A program made the position numbers and the translations under genes. From contig BFEA01000239.1 in assembly GCA_003427395.1 (NCBI GenBank), positions 115,773 to 143,423 of the forward strand: a stretch of DNA of 27,651 nucleotides, read 5' to 3'. This document shows, piece after piece, positions 17,314 to 26,578 of this stretch (positions are counted from its first letter, which is position 1; every line of letters begins with the position of its first letter). The DNA comes from Chara braunii (lineage: Eukaryota > Streptophyta > Charophyceae > Charales > Characeae). The notes under the pieces are model-generated. The model was not told the DNA's origin, searched no databases, and was given only the letters and a program-made list of their open reading frames with translations.

Positions 17314-17329
17314 GTGAAACGGTTTTCAC
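17314..17329. repeat. Short hairpin after the pol end
   Basis: GTGAAA (17314-17319) pairs with TTTCAC (17324-17329) around a 4-base loop. The purine-rich GGGAGTGAAACGG here is a possible polypurine tract of element 2, but no LTR boundary can be fixed. Confidence 0.45.
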
Positions 17330-17334
17330 CTTTT

Positions 17335-18125
17335 TGCAGTCACAGATGCGGGCCCTAGACTTCGATCCCCAGATGTATGGTATCGAGTTGACCCCCGCGT
17401 GTTTGAACCGGTGACCTGTGTTTTGGTAGATGGTTGTTGTCTGTCGTAGGTCTGTGTAGTTGTAGGGGTTCGATCTGTAGGTTTGTCGAGTAGGGGTCAT
17501 AGCTGTGTAGAGATCGAAACTGCTAGGCTAGAGGTTTGTAGGTGAGTCGTAAGTCCAACTGCGTCGAGTCGGCAGTGCAACCCCGTGCAGTCAGCAGTAA
17601 CGGTCCCAGTCACACCCAGTCCAGTCAAGCAAGTACCATGTGGGACTGTGTGCACCAAGGGCCTGGTGGAAAGGAGCAGGCCAGCGGCCAACAAAAGTAT
17701 AAATCAAGAGGCAGCGTCCAACAATTCATTCATTCGCTGCGTAAGCCGTGCGGAAGCGCTGCTCCAGCGTCTTGTGCGAGGTGGTATGGAGGTTGCCCAA
17801 AGTCGAAGTGGGCTGAAGGAGGCAGAGTGTTCATAGGTAGTGGTAGCCGGCGGCCATGGTCTCCATAGATAGCATAGGAGTTTGTATATGTGCATGAGTG
17901 TGTGAGACAGTGGATGTGTGTGGGGTATTCAGGGTGGTCCAAAGTTGAGTGTGTGCGAACGGTGGTGTTGGACACAATGACGAGAGTTGGGGTGTAGCCT
18001 GTTGAAGCGAATTTGCATATGAACTGTGTTTGCGGTTTCCATATCTCTGACACCCTGCACCAGTGTAAATCGCCATTTGTTTGCATGTATGCGAAGTGAA
18101 GAAGAAAACGAGTCTGATTGCATTT
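17335..18125 (+). repeat. LTR-like block after element 2
   Basis: Similar over its length to 25035-26510. Shared landmarks are CCAGTCAAGCAAGTA, a GGGACTGTGTGCACC-type word, TATAAATCAAGAGGCAGC, GAAGCGCTGC, CAGGGTG-TCC and the final GAAGAAAACGAGTCTGAT-type text. Its place directly after the chromodomain suggests the 3' LTR of element 2. TG...CA ends and a matching 5' LTR are not visible. Confidence 0.7.
17698..17704 (+). promoter_or_regulatory. TATA box in the LTR-like block
   Basis: TATAAAT followed by CAAGAGGCAGC, kept at the homologous position 26060-26066 although surrounding sequence has drifted. It fits the core promoter of an LTR. Confidence 0.6.
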
Positions 18126-18800
18126 CGGATGAATAAGTATTATCTTTTGGCAAATAATTATCATTTTCTGGTGCTGGTATAGGATCTTGGACCATTCCCA
18201 GGTCTGGGCGGGATGGGACCAGAAAGTAGTACTTCTCTTTTAGACTGAGCAGTATGATGGAGGTGGTTTGTAGTATGCAAGTATCCGTACTCTATGATGT
18301 AGTTATGCTGTGAGATGTAATCCTGGGCGTTTGGGGGGGAAAAAAGAACATGCGCGGTTTTGTCATTTCTTCATCGAGTAAGTCTGGGAGAAGTTCATGT
18401 TTCAGATCTCCGTACTGTGGAAAAGCAAATATTGATTAGGTCAGACAAATGCTTGTTTAGTTGGACAAATGGAAGGGGTCACGTTATGGCATAAAATAGA
18501 ATGGAGAAAGAAGAATAGAGTTCAATGAACTCCTATTACACCTCCTAAGTGTTTAGTAATTTGAATAACGAGTTTCACATACAGGGTGTTTCACATATGC
18601 GTTGTTGCTCTTGATAGAGCTTTTTGCATATTCAGCAGAGTAGTCACGCCTCGGTCAGTGGCCCTGCATTGGTCGGCTGCCAACCAGCTTGTAGTAACCC
18701 ACTCTAACATGCCCTGTTGTTGTCTAAGTGGCCGCTACAGGCCCAACGCCGGCTCCGGGCCGCGTTAACGTGGGGGCACAGAATCCCCAAAGTTGGCTTC
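18126..18800. other. Unassigned stretch
   Basis: No gene seen. A purine run GGGGGGGAAAAAAG near 18333-18347 resembles a polypurine tract but is not followed by a recognisable LTR start. A CAGGGTGTTTC word near 18592 recalls the LTR-like blocks. Confidence 0.45.
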
Positions 18801-18808
18801 AGGGGCCC

Positions 18809-18849
18809 TGGGCCTGGCAGTTGACTAAAGTGAACTGCCCAGTGGCCCA
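18809..18849. repeat. GC-rich hairpin
   Basis: TGGGCCTGGCAGTT (18809-18822) pairs with AACTGCCCAGTGGCCCA (18833-18849) through about 14 base pairs with two single-base bulges and a 10-base loop. Confidence 0.65.
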
Positions 18850-18884
18850 CGAGTCAAAGCCCGCATGGACCCAGCCCAGGCCAC

Positions 18885-19400
18885 CGATCAGACACACACA
18901 CACTTGTTGGTATGCAGGTATCCAGACAACGTTCGGACCAAGTGGAAGTCTGCAACTGTAAGAGATCGAGGCCGTCGACTGTGAATCAATATGAGCCTCC
19001 GTGGGTGTGAGACGAGAGCCAGGTCAACTTCGTCAACTCTACTTATTGACACCGCCTCCGAAGTCAACATTCAGTCTCGCCTTGCTGACTTGACACTGGC
19101 TCGACGCTGGCTTGACGCTGGCTGGAAGTTGGCACTGTGCAACGACGAGGCGAGACTGCCGCATCGCGTGCTGGCGCCTTCCTGCTCTGGCGCCAGCTGT
19201 CTTCTTGCCTGCTGACGTGGCGTAAGCCACGCTGTCTACGACATTGCTGATGTGGCGCATGCCACCCTGTTTACATTGCTGACGTGGCATTTGCCACACT
19301 GTCTTTATTGCTAAGTTGGACGCCATAAGGAGGGAGATGGGGATATGTGGATTGATTGAGAAAGAGAGAGGATACTTACATGTTGATGATGTCGACATTG
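18885..19400 (+). repeat. Dispersed LTR-like repeat C, copy 1
   Basis: Related to 24165-24635. Shared words in the same order are ACTTGTTG-GTATGCAGGTATCCAGACA, CGCTGGCTTGAC repeated, TTGGCACTGTG-type text, GCTGACGTGGC-type units and ATGTCGACATTGC near the end. It contains the tandem hairpins at 19210-19308. Probably a fragment of another LTR family. No coding frame is credible. Confidence 0.6.
19210..19308 (+). repeat. Three tandem hairpin units (GTGGC-NNNN-GCCAC)
   Basis: Units at 19210-19244, 19245-19276 and 19277-19308, each starting TGCTGA. Each holds a 5-bp stem GTGGC/GCCAC (19217/19226, 19252/19261 and 19284/19293) with different loops GTAA, GCAT and ATTT. Units 1 and 3 contain TGACGTGGC, which matches plant bZIP sites of the TGACGTGR type; unit 2 has ATG for ACG. 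A degenerate fourth start, TGCTAAG, follows. Confidence 0.85.
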
Positions 19401-20084
19401 CGCGTTGTTGTAATGTTGTAGGGCCCTACCCTGTTAGACTTTCGAGCCTGAGTCGACCCGCTGTAGGTCCCAGTTGGCTCTGCTCCGCCCGATCTCATGC
19501 TCAGGGCGTAGAGCGTTCGTCACAGGGGCACCCCCACCTAGTATTTGCGATGGATGGGGATGGGCCATTTTGCGAGAGAGCTTCGACATTGGGGATGTAG
19601 CTCTGCCCTCTCGCCGGATGGTAGTCTCTCCAATCTTTTCATCAAGCGCAATTTTTTTGATGCTTTGTGGTGTTGCCATGCAATAGCTCCTTCCAATGCA
19701 CAAGCAGTCCAAGGAGTTTATTGAGAGTTTCTCTTCTTTTATGCGCAGGCCAAGCGTCATCCTTGGGCCACGCATCCATTCACTAAGCGGAGAGTCCCTA
19801 TAGCCTTGTCGAGGTCGCGACTACCCTTCGGCTCGGGCCCGCGAACCATGTCTCGCGGTCCCCCTACGCCTCCCTAGGGTCTTGCCAACTTCCCTCCTCG
19901 GCCAACCTATGCGTTGTCGCGCGTGGCGGTCCCGCACCCCGCTGGGGAGCGCTGAACCTCACGGTCGTGTCACGCAGGATGTTTTGTTTGAAAAAAAACA
20001 GTCACCACTCTGACCGTGCGCGCGTGCTATACCTCTCACGACGCCCTGCGACAGGTCGGGACGTCGCGAGGTACAACTTACCTC
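19401..20084. other. Unassigned stretch
   Basis: No gene recognised. It contains the 12-bp palindrome GTAGGGCCCTAC at 19418-19429 and GC-rich text around 19800-19970. Confidence 0.45.
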
Positions 20085-20250
20085 TACCCAAGGGGCTATC
20101 ACCACCCTTAGGTAGGCGTATCCCTGCTGAGCTACCGACCGACATGCGAAGGCTTTTACATGCCTTTGTACAGGTTGGTCGGTCGAGGGTGTTTTTTCGA
20201 TCGCTATAGCATAACACGGGGTACGCGCGGTAAGACGCCTAAGACTGACC
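20085..20250 (-). repeat. Dispersed tRNA-like repeat, copy 2
   Basis: Similar to 2520-2680. On the minus strand 20134-20123 reads TAGCTCAGCAGG, an exact match to the A-box consensus TRGCNNAGYNGG, within CGGTAGCTCAGCAGGGATA. No consensus B box is evident at tRNA spacing. The plus strand shares CTATCACCACC and CGGGGTACGCGCGGT with copy 1. Confidence 0.5.
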
Positions 20251-20857
20251 CATTAGTCAAGTCAGGTTCGGGATGTGATTTCCCTATCCTGGACTTCTAG
20301 ATATTCAGGTCGAACTTTTAGAAGGTCGTCTATTTCTACTTCTGCTCCCAAAACATATTATTCTTTTAACCACTACGATCAAAGTACTAATCAAACAATT
20401 TCACTACCAAGGGCATTCTATTCTAAACATATGACTGAACATCCGATAGTATAGAAGTTATATAGGATTGATAATGAATATGGAGGTATTACCGCTGGGA
20501 ACCTTCCCACTTTCATAAATGTTGTGTGCCCAAGACTCTTCACGAGGTCAATCCCAGTTCAATCCAAACCATGCACAAGACAGACCTGCACAAAATAATG
20601 CAAAGACAGTTCACATGCCATGCACTAACGGGGTCAACCATCAACCATTGACATTGTCCCTCACTCCCCAAAACATGTATGACAGCTCTATTTTTTGAGA
20701 TGTATGCCCAACCCCCTCACATTTCTTCAAAGGACCCTTGAGAGTGACTAGGACCATTTAGGCAATGACCACAGGGCATAGTTTTACTAACCAAAGGGTT
20801 TGACTTTAGAAGTGGGTATCAAGTCAAGGGGGAAAAGTTGAATCGGCAACGACCGAC

Positions 20858-20877
20858 CTGTTATCGAGAGATAACAG
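20858..20877. repeat. Perfect 8-bp hairpin with GAGA loop
   Basis: CTGTTATC and GATAACAG pair perfectly around GAGA, which has the GNRA tetraloop form common in structured RNAs. It lies within the upstream, sparser part of the hairpin array. Confidence 0.75.
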
Positions 20878-22294
20878 AAAATTGAGCCCTTTATGTAGGA
20901 CTTCTCCTTCAATTGCAGTAGATCAAAACAGAGACCTGCACACACACAGGTCAACAAAGATTCAACACCCCCTCTCGATTTCCCTCATATTGATATTTAA
21001 GGGTCAACCTCTTAGATCTGGTCTTGTGAGCTTTGGGGTCAACATCCCAAAGTGTAACCCCCTAGCTTCTACCTACCTTAATTCGCCTGTCACTCCTCCT
21101 TTCGTTCAAGGAGTCTCTTGCCTATGTCCTAAGTTGCCTTAGGGAAACTCGTATTTCCCCTACTCTCAGTCCTTGCATTTTCTCTCTTGCGGATAAGCAC
21201 ACCCTTTGGTACTTATGCGGTAGTCTAACTGAGATCAATTCACGCCGTTGGCAATTTCTCCCTTAGGAGTTTATCAATGAACTGAGGCTACGCGGAGCGT
21301 CTTCTTTTCTAATTCTTTTTCCCCGCGGTACTTGCCGTTTATTCTACTTCTTTGAGGACATCTGGAGTCACTCCCGCTGGAGCACTCCCTTTTTCCTTTC
21401 TCTTCTTCTTGTCCTGGCATACGCAAGTAGTGGCTGATTTACACGGAATCTTCCACTACTTTATCAATTTTAGGCAAAACGGTTAGTCAGATGAGTAGTC
21501 GAGTCGCCCCACGGGAGCACTCAACCACCCTTCAAAATCCATGCAGTCCTGATGCAATCAATTATCTCAAACAATCTTATGCAAGCGACCGGATAACTCA
21601 AATGAGAGTATCCCTTTACTAGTCAAAACAATTTGTTGAGAGACCCTTGTCGAAACACCTCAACACTTGTTCCAACGTCCAGAAAACATTCCAGATCCAG
21701 GTATCAATACAAAATTCAAGTTAGTAATAGGTAGTCTTCACGAAAGCTTCCTATTACTCCTTGATCAAAACCCTGCCCATCCTGAAAAGTGTAATAGGAT
21801 GACCCCACGGAAGTCACCCTACTACTTTCTCAGAGTCAGACGAGCTAGGATTAAGTTAGCGAACTCAGGCAAACACCAGATCCTCCCTTTGCTGGAGTAT
21901 CTTGCTAGACTTGTTAAGATAGAGCCAAGCAAGCAATAGGATGACCCCACGAGAGTTATCCTACTACTACCCGAATGACTGCGACTACCATCCTCTTGAT
22001 TAAGCGATAGGATGGCCCCACGGGAGCCTCCCGTAACCTGATCCAATGTTAAATAGATAGGCCATTGGTAATTAATCATGCCATCCATCAGTCATACTCA
22101 AACAAGTAGTAGGGTTACTCACCCGGGAGTATCCCTCTATTGTCCAAACACAATCACCTCATTCCTTCCCTGATCCCCAAATCAAACAAGTATTAGGATG
22201 ACCCCACGGGAGTTGTCCTACTACCAGTTTGATGCGTAGGAGATCAGTCAAAACAATTCCAAGTTAAGTTGTTCTCTCCGCTCACCTACCTGGC

Positions 22295-22377
22295 CTATGC
22301 ATCGCGAGTGAGCAAGAGGTATGCCGACCCCACGGGAGCCCTCATTCCTCTTGTCACGTGACTTTCGCGATGCATAG
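22295..22377. repeat. Largest hairpin of the array
   Basis: Outer arms CTATGCATCGCG (22295-22306) and CGCGATGCATAG (22366-22377) are perfect over 12 bp. Inner arms CAAGAGG (22313-22319) and CCTCTTG (22347-22353) pair over 7 bp, and the tip is GACCCCACGGGAGCC. The three nested segments share one axis. Confidence 0.85.
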
Positions 22378-23224
22378 TTTAGTTAGTGGTGGAAAATAGT
22401 TTGTATGAACTATTTCCTCACCCCTTTTCTCAATACTAAGCAAACCATTCAGCTGGAGATAAGGTAGTTCCCACGGGAAACTCCCTTTTTCCCATCCTCC
22501 AGTCGGAAGGATCGTCCTAGACTTAGGAGTTTGTGTACTCACCCGGTGAATGCTTATTTCCCTTCCAAGCCTAGTCCGATAGGTGATTGGAGAGCCCTAC
22601 GAGAGCCTCCTACTACCTTTTGTTCTTGTTAATCATCGAAGACATGTACCCCACGGGAGTACCAGATTACCTTTTGATATAGCCTGTAAGGTAATAAGGA
22701 AATCGCACGGCAGTTTCCCGTAACCAGCGTTGGAGTCAAACTGACATTTCATCAAATTGTTACTTTAGTCAGGTGAATGGCAGGGTAACTTTGCACGGCG
22801 AGTATCCCATCATCCACCTTAGTTAGCTCATGCAAGCAGTGTGACGACCCCACGAGAGCCTCCTCACACAGCTTTGTCTCCCAAACCCAAGCAGACTAGG
22901 TTCCTTCTCGTTTCTCCTAGGTTCCTTCTTGACTTCAGGCAAGGTTTTTACTTCAATCATATAGTTATTTTCCTTTTGATACGCTTAATCCTGAAGAAAA
23001 CACAAACAATAGGTCATACAGTCACACACGCAGTACAATAGATGGTTGTAACTTGTATGGGTATACGAGAACAAAATAGGTGACGCATACCTCATGGTTC
23101 CCTGCCTCCAGAGTTCCTCCTGAACTCCGACAGAGCTCCCGCAATCTCCCTGTTGTGCCTGTCTGTTTGGTCATCCTTCTCCGTAGAGTAGACTTTTCAA
23201 TTCGAAGAGAGATCATACCATTTC

Positions 23225-23560
23225 AGATAGTTGTGGAAACATAGGGAAATGAAGAGATTAGAACTCGGGAGAATGGGGAAGGATGGAGGAGTTAGGCACC
23301 GTCACACGGTGACGACGTCTCTCTCCTCTTCAGTGCCCAATTCTTCTTCATATTCTGATCCTCCCCATTACCTTCAATAGCATTATGATAGCAATGATAA
23401 TGATCATAATAATATTTCCTGGACAGATATGAGAACAACGGAAATGAGGGGATTAGATCAAAGAGAGAACAAAGGAGGATGGAGGTAGGCACTGTCACAC
23501 GGTGACGATGTCCTTCCCCTCCCCAGTGCCCCATCTTCTCCTTCTCTGGCCCATGATGTT
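23225..23560. repeat. Two direct copies of a hairpin-bearing unit
   Basis: Copy 1 (about 23230-23370) and copy 2 (about 23425-23560) share ATGAG-GGATTAGA, GGATGGAGG, AGGCAC-GTCACACGGTGACGA and CAGTGCCC-A. Each has a stem GTCAC/GTGAC with an ACG triloop (23301-23313 and 23494-23506), the same tip as the upstream array, and an outer GGCAC/GTGCC pairing. Confidence 0.75.
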
Positions 23561-23760
23561 CAATAATAGCAATACCAAAATGAAATAATCACAAATAATT
23601 AATCATCATTAATAATAATACTAATAATAACAATAATAACAACAATAATAATAGTAATTAAAAAAAAATAATATTAAGAATATGATTGTGAAGGATATAC
23701 AGAACACCAAGCTGCTAAATCAGTGGATGTCTAAATAGTCGTGCAATAGCATATAGTATA
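23561..23760. repeat. AT-rich AAT/AAC repeat tract
   Basis: Imperfect AAT and AAC repeats at about 23590-23680, followed by unassigned AT-rich sequence. Confidence 0.8.
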
Positions 23761-23814
23761 AATGCATCGAGTATCCATCCACACAGAGCAACATGATCAA
23801 GTAATGAGTAAGTG

Positions 23815-23832
23815 TTTTTTTTTTTTTTTTTT
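23815..23832. repeat. Oligo-T tract
   Basis: Eighteen T in a row after GTAATGAGTAAG. Unassigned sequence follows to about 24005. Confidence 0.9.
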
Positions 23833-24005
23833 GCGTCACTGCGTGTTTTTTGTGTGCGAGTCCCTACTGCAGTTTGTGTGGGTTACACCATCTGTGTGTG
23901 TAACTGTTTTGGGTCACAGCGTCAGCCTGCGCGTCGGTTTTGCCTTCTCGTTCTTTATGCACATACCTATGGCTAGGTGGTGAGGTCTACCCATGATGAG
24001 TCTGC

Positions 24006-24076
24006 AATACTCAGCCCCAGTCTTACTCAGTCCAGTCAGCAAATACCGTGAGTGACTGTGTGCGCCCAGGCCTGAG
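24006..24076 (+). repeat. CCAGTC module
   Basis: CCCAGTCTTACTCAGTCCAG, then CAGCAAATACCGTGAGTGACTG and GTGTGCGCCCAGGCC, parallels modules at about 17590-17665, 25370-25445 and 25965-26030 in the LTR-like blocks. Here it precedes repeat C, whereas elsewhere it precedes the TATA-box segment. Confidence 0.6.
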
Positions 24077-24164
24077 TCTGCCGCGATTGGTTGTGCTGCA
24101 CACAGGAGATTCAAAGGTCAAAGTCAGCTGTAGAGTCAAAGGTACCGCGCCCAGGACCTTGGTT

Positions 24165-24635
24165 GGATACCCGTACTTGTTGTGTGCAAGTACCCAGACA
24201 CGCATCCAGGCCGGAGGGAATTCGGTTTAAGACCAACCTGGGCTTTCGTTTGCATCGAGGTCTGGACAGCTGAGGGTTGCAGTATCCGGGGTCCAGACCC
24301 CGAGTCAACGCTACATAAGCGCTGACTTTCCGGGCTTTGACATTCATTCTGTCTTGTGTTGATGCTGACTTCACGCATTGATACCAACGCTGGCTTGACT
24401 CTGGCTTACGCTGGCATTGTGACTTCGTTGGCGGCTGCTGGTCCGGCATGGTGGCTGACTTGCACCTGTCTTTTTGACATGCTGACATGGCAGCTGACAT
24501 GTGTCCTACTGATCGCTGACGAGGCGAAGTCATGTGACTTGTATTGCTGATCTGACTATCGTCATTCAGGAGGAGATTGGAGTTGTGGAGAGATTGCAGA
24601 CACGTATCTGATGGTCTTCATGTCGACATTGCCCC
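24165..24635 (+). repeat. Dispersed LTR-like repeat C, copy 2
   Basis: Counterpart of 18885-19400 in the same order: TACTTGTTGTGTGCAAGTAC, CCAGACA, CGCTGGCTTGACTCTGGCTT, GCTGACATGGCAGCTGACAT and CATGTCGACATTGCC. The GTGGC hairpins have decayed here. Confidence 0.55.
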
Positions 24636-24662
24636 AACGCTGATGAGGGACTGATTTGACGT

Positions 24663-24672
24663 GCCACGTGGC
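24663..24672. promoter_or_regulatory. Palindromic G-box GCCACGTGGC
   Basis: A perfect 10-bp palindrome centred on CACGTG, in the context TTGACGTGCCACGTGGCATA. It matches the plant G-box bound by bZIP and bHLH factors. It lies just after repeat C copy 2 and may be an LTR promoter remnant. Confidence 0.5.
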
Positions 24673-24675
24673 ATA

Positions 24676-24939
24676 TTGAAGTTACTTCAGATATTTGTTC
24701 AGACCGTTGTTTACTGAGGTTGTGATCGTGGAGGGAGCCCCAGGAAGAAGAGGGCATCGTCTATATTCCCCACTCTCTAGTTCTCTTCTCCCTCCTATCT
24801 ACCTCATCTATGTATGTCTTCCCATCTCCTGAGTGTCTGGGTACGAACCTGATTATTGATAATCATCAGTTGGCCGATACTCATCTGGACTTGCATTGTT
24901 GACGACTGTTTTTACAATCTGGGTTCATTACAATATCGA
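24676..24939. other. Unassigned stretch
   Basis: No gene or clear repeat seen. Confidence 0.45.
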
Positions 24940-24944
24940 TAATA

Positions 24945-25009
<65 letters not shown>

Positions 25010-25010
25010 T
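24940..25010. repeat. (AAT)n microsatellite
   Basis: About 23 near-perfect AAT units, with one AGT interruption near the start. Confidence 0.97.
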
Positions 25011-25146
25011 GAAACAGATTCTACCTCTAGCAGTAGCCGTTGCAGATCCCAGGGCTTGATTCCTAGACCTCGCTCCCCCGTGTTCAGTATCCCTGTGTGT
25101 TTGGACCCATAACCTTCATCTTAAGAGTCTATAGTCGTATGCCGTA

Positions 25147-25224
25147 GGTCGTAGCTGTAGAGGTTTGAAGGGGTCAAGGTCGTAGCTGTAGTGGTTTGAA
25201 GGGGTCAAGGTCGTAGCTGCAACA
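25147..25224 (+). repeat. Short tandem repeat in the LTR-like block
   Basis: GGTCGTAGCTGTAG-GGTTTGAAGGGGTCAA occurs twice in tandem plus a partial third copy (unit about 34 bases). A weaker version (TGAAAGGTCAAGGCTGTAGC) recurs near 25760-25840. Such arrays are common in LTR U3 regions. Confidence 0.75.
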
Positions 25225-25499
25225 GGTACCAAAAGGCCAAGCCCACAGACTTCCGGGAGTGGCCTTTCGGAGTAGGCTCTTGTTTAGACAGAGGCAAGTG
25301 GCCAAGTGGCGAAGCCAACCCCAGTATGTCGCAGTGTGACCGCAGCGAGTTGGCCGTGCAAACCCAGGCAGTCAGCGGTACCGGTCCCAGTCAGTCCGAG
25401 TCCAGTCAAGCAAGTATCGTATGGGACTGTGTGCACCCGGGGCCCGGTACCCTTTTTGCTTTTCTGGTTGCACTGTTGTTTAGCCGGTGGGACGTGACT

Positions 25500-25735
25500 C
25501 CTGACCTCTTGTTTGTCTGTGTTTGGCTGCTTGTTTCAATTCACGTATCTCCGTCTCTTACCTCTCCATGTATTTGCCTGCGTGTCTCCGACTGTGTCTC
25601 CGCCTGTGATCTGACTGTGCGTCTGTCTGTCGTCTGTCTGTCTCGGTCCGTCTGTCAGTCTGTCTTGTCTGTCTGTTGATGTTTGTATGCGTCTGTCTGT
25701 TACTGTTTGTATGAGTCTGTCTACGTCGTGTAGGG
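25500..25735. repeat. TCTG-rich low-complexity tract
   Basis: Degenerate GTCTGTCTGT repeats, densest at 25618-25720. The plus-strand open frame across it is Val/Cys/Ser-rich and low complexity, not a gene. Confidence 0.75.
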
Positions 25736-26059
25736 GTTGTAGCTAGGATTTATGAAAAGTCACAGTCGTATCTGCTACAGTCCGGAAAGGTCAAGACTGT
25801 AGCCGTCTCAGTCCTGAAAGGTCAAGGCTGTAGCTGCTGCCGTGTCGAAGGGCCCAGTCCACAGACTTCCGGAAGGTCCGGGAGCGTCCCTTCAACCGTT
25901 GCTCACAGCAGACTAGAGGCAAGTGGGCAGTGATAAGTCTACCCTTGCTGAGTCAGCGGTACCCAGTCCTAGTCTCGCTTAGCCCAGTCAACGAGTTTCG
26001 TGTGGGACTGTGTACACTCAGGGCCGGTGGAAATGAGGCAGGCTAGCCACAAATAGAAG

Positions 26060-26066
26060 TATAAAT
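26060..26066 (+). promoter_or_regulatory. TATA box, second LTR-like block
   Basis: TATAAAT followed by CAAGAGGCAGC, at the same place as 17698-17704 in the homologous block. Confidence 0.6.
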
Positions 26067-26509
26067 CAAGAGGCAGCACCCAACCATTCATTCATTGATG
26101 CGTGAGCCATGTGGAAGCGCTGCCACTGCGACTTGTCCGAGGTGGTCTGCAGATGCCCGAAGTAGAAATGGGCTGAGAAAATGGTGCGGACATAGCTATA
26201 GGAGCTGACAGCGGCCACAGCCGCCATAGCTGTAGGTGAGTACAGCGTGTGTGTGGGGCTTGTGTGTACAGAGTGTCACGTGTGGGATATACAGGGTGTT
26301 CCGAGTTGAGTGCATGCGAGCAGTGGTTTTGAACACAGTGACGAACATAAAACTGTGGGGCGTGACAGCGCCGTAGCCATCTAAAGCGACTTTGCATTCG
26401 GACTGTGTCCTCAGTTCCACATCTCTGAGCCTTGAGTGGACGCTTGTTGCCAGTGTGATGTGCCATCTGTTTACATGCCTGTGAAGCAAGAAAGAGAGCG
26501 AATCTGATA

Positions 26510-26510
<1 letters not shown>

Positions 26511-26577
<67 letters not shown>
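26511..26577. repeat. (AAT)n microsatellite
   Basis: About 20 AAT units, directly after the LTR-like block. A minus-strand frame reads it as poly-Tyr or poly-Ile, which is an artefact. Confidence 0.97.

Positions 26578-26578
<1 letters not shown>

Larger units (their letters stand above)
12985..18125 (+). mobile_element. Ty3/gypsy chromovirus, 5'-truncated and decayed (element 2)
   Basis: Plus-strand element with the end of gag, protease, reverse transcriptase, RNase H, integrase and chromodomain, followed by an LTR-like block from about 17335. The N-terminal part of gag, the leader and a 5' LTR are not visible upstream, where a tRNA-like sequence stands. It is clearly related in domain order and motifs to element 1 but differs widely in sequence, so it belongs to another family. 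It has several frameshifts and stops and an inactivated integrase. Left and right limits are approximate. Confidence 0.85.
20480..23520. repeat. Array of hairpins with covarying stems and a shared CCC-ACG-GGA tip
   Basis: At least 20 hairpins, densest at 21364-22868. Examples are 21426-21460 (AGTAGTGG/CCACTACT), 21723-21758 (AGTAATAGG/CCTATTACT), 21795-21821, 21937-21963, 22010-22031, 22103-22142, 22194-22220, 22295-22377 (CTATGCATCGCG/CGCGATGCATAG), 22453-22502, 22646-22662, 22690-22725, 22771-22819 and 22840-22868. Most have a tip CCCACGGGA, and variants keep pairing (TTC-ACG-AAA, CAC-ACG-GTG). Outer stems differ between units yet stay complementary. No credible protein frame crosses the region. 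Function and class are unknown to me. Confidence 0.85.
25035..26510 (+). repeat. LTR-like block with internal duplication
   Basis: Homologous to 17335-18125, and followed directly by an AAT microsatellite. It is longer because one segment is present twice: CCACAGACTTCCGG to AGAGGCAAGTGG at about 25240-25300 and again at 25860-25930, each followed by the CCAGTC module. The sequence between holds a TCTG-rich tract. Only the second half continues to the TATA box and the 3' part. It is probably a solo or nested LTR of the family of element 2. No coding region accompanies it. Confidence 0.65.

Noticed and set aside
17365-17420. Minus-strand GGTTCAAAC, resembling a B box after element 2.
   Set aside because: No A box or tRNA arms at the right distance.
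18333-18347. Purine run as the polypurine tract of element 2.
   Set aside because: It lies over 1 kb past the chromodomain and beyond the LTR-like block, and no TG-starting LTR follows.
20480-22870. CRISPR array, because of regularly repeated GACCCCACGGGAG words.
   Set aside because: The setting is eukaryotic, the repeat is part of variable-stem hairpins, spacing is uneven, and flanks pair with each other instead of being unrelated spacers.
20480-22870. Cluster of tRNA genes as the explanation of the hairpins.
   Set aside because: Units are single hairpins without D or T arms, and no A and B boxes occur at tRNA spacing.
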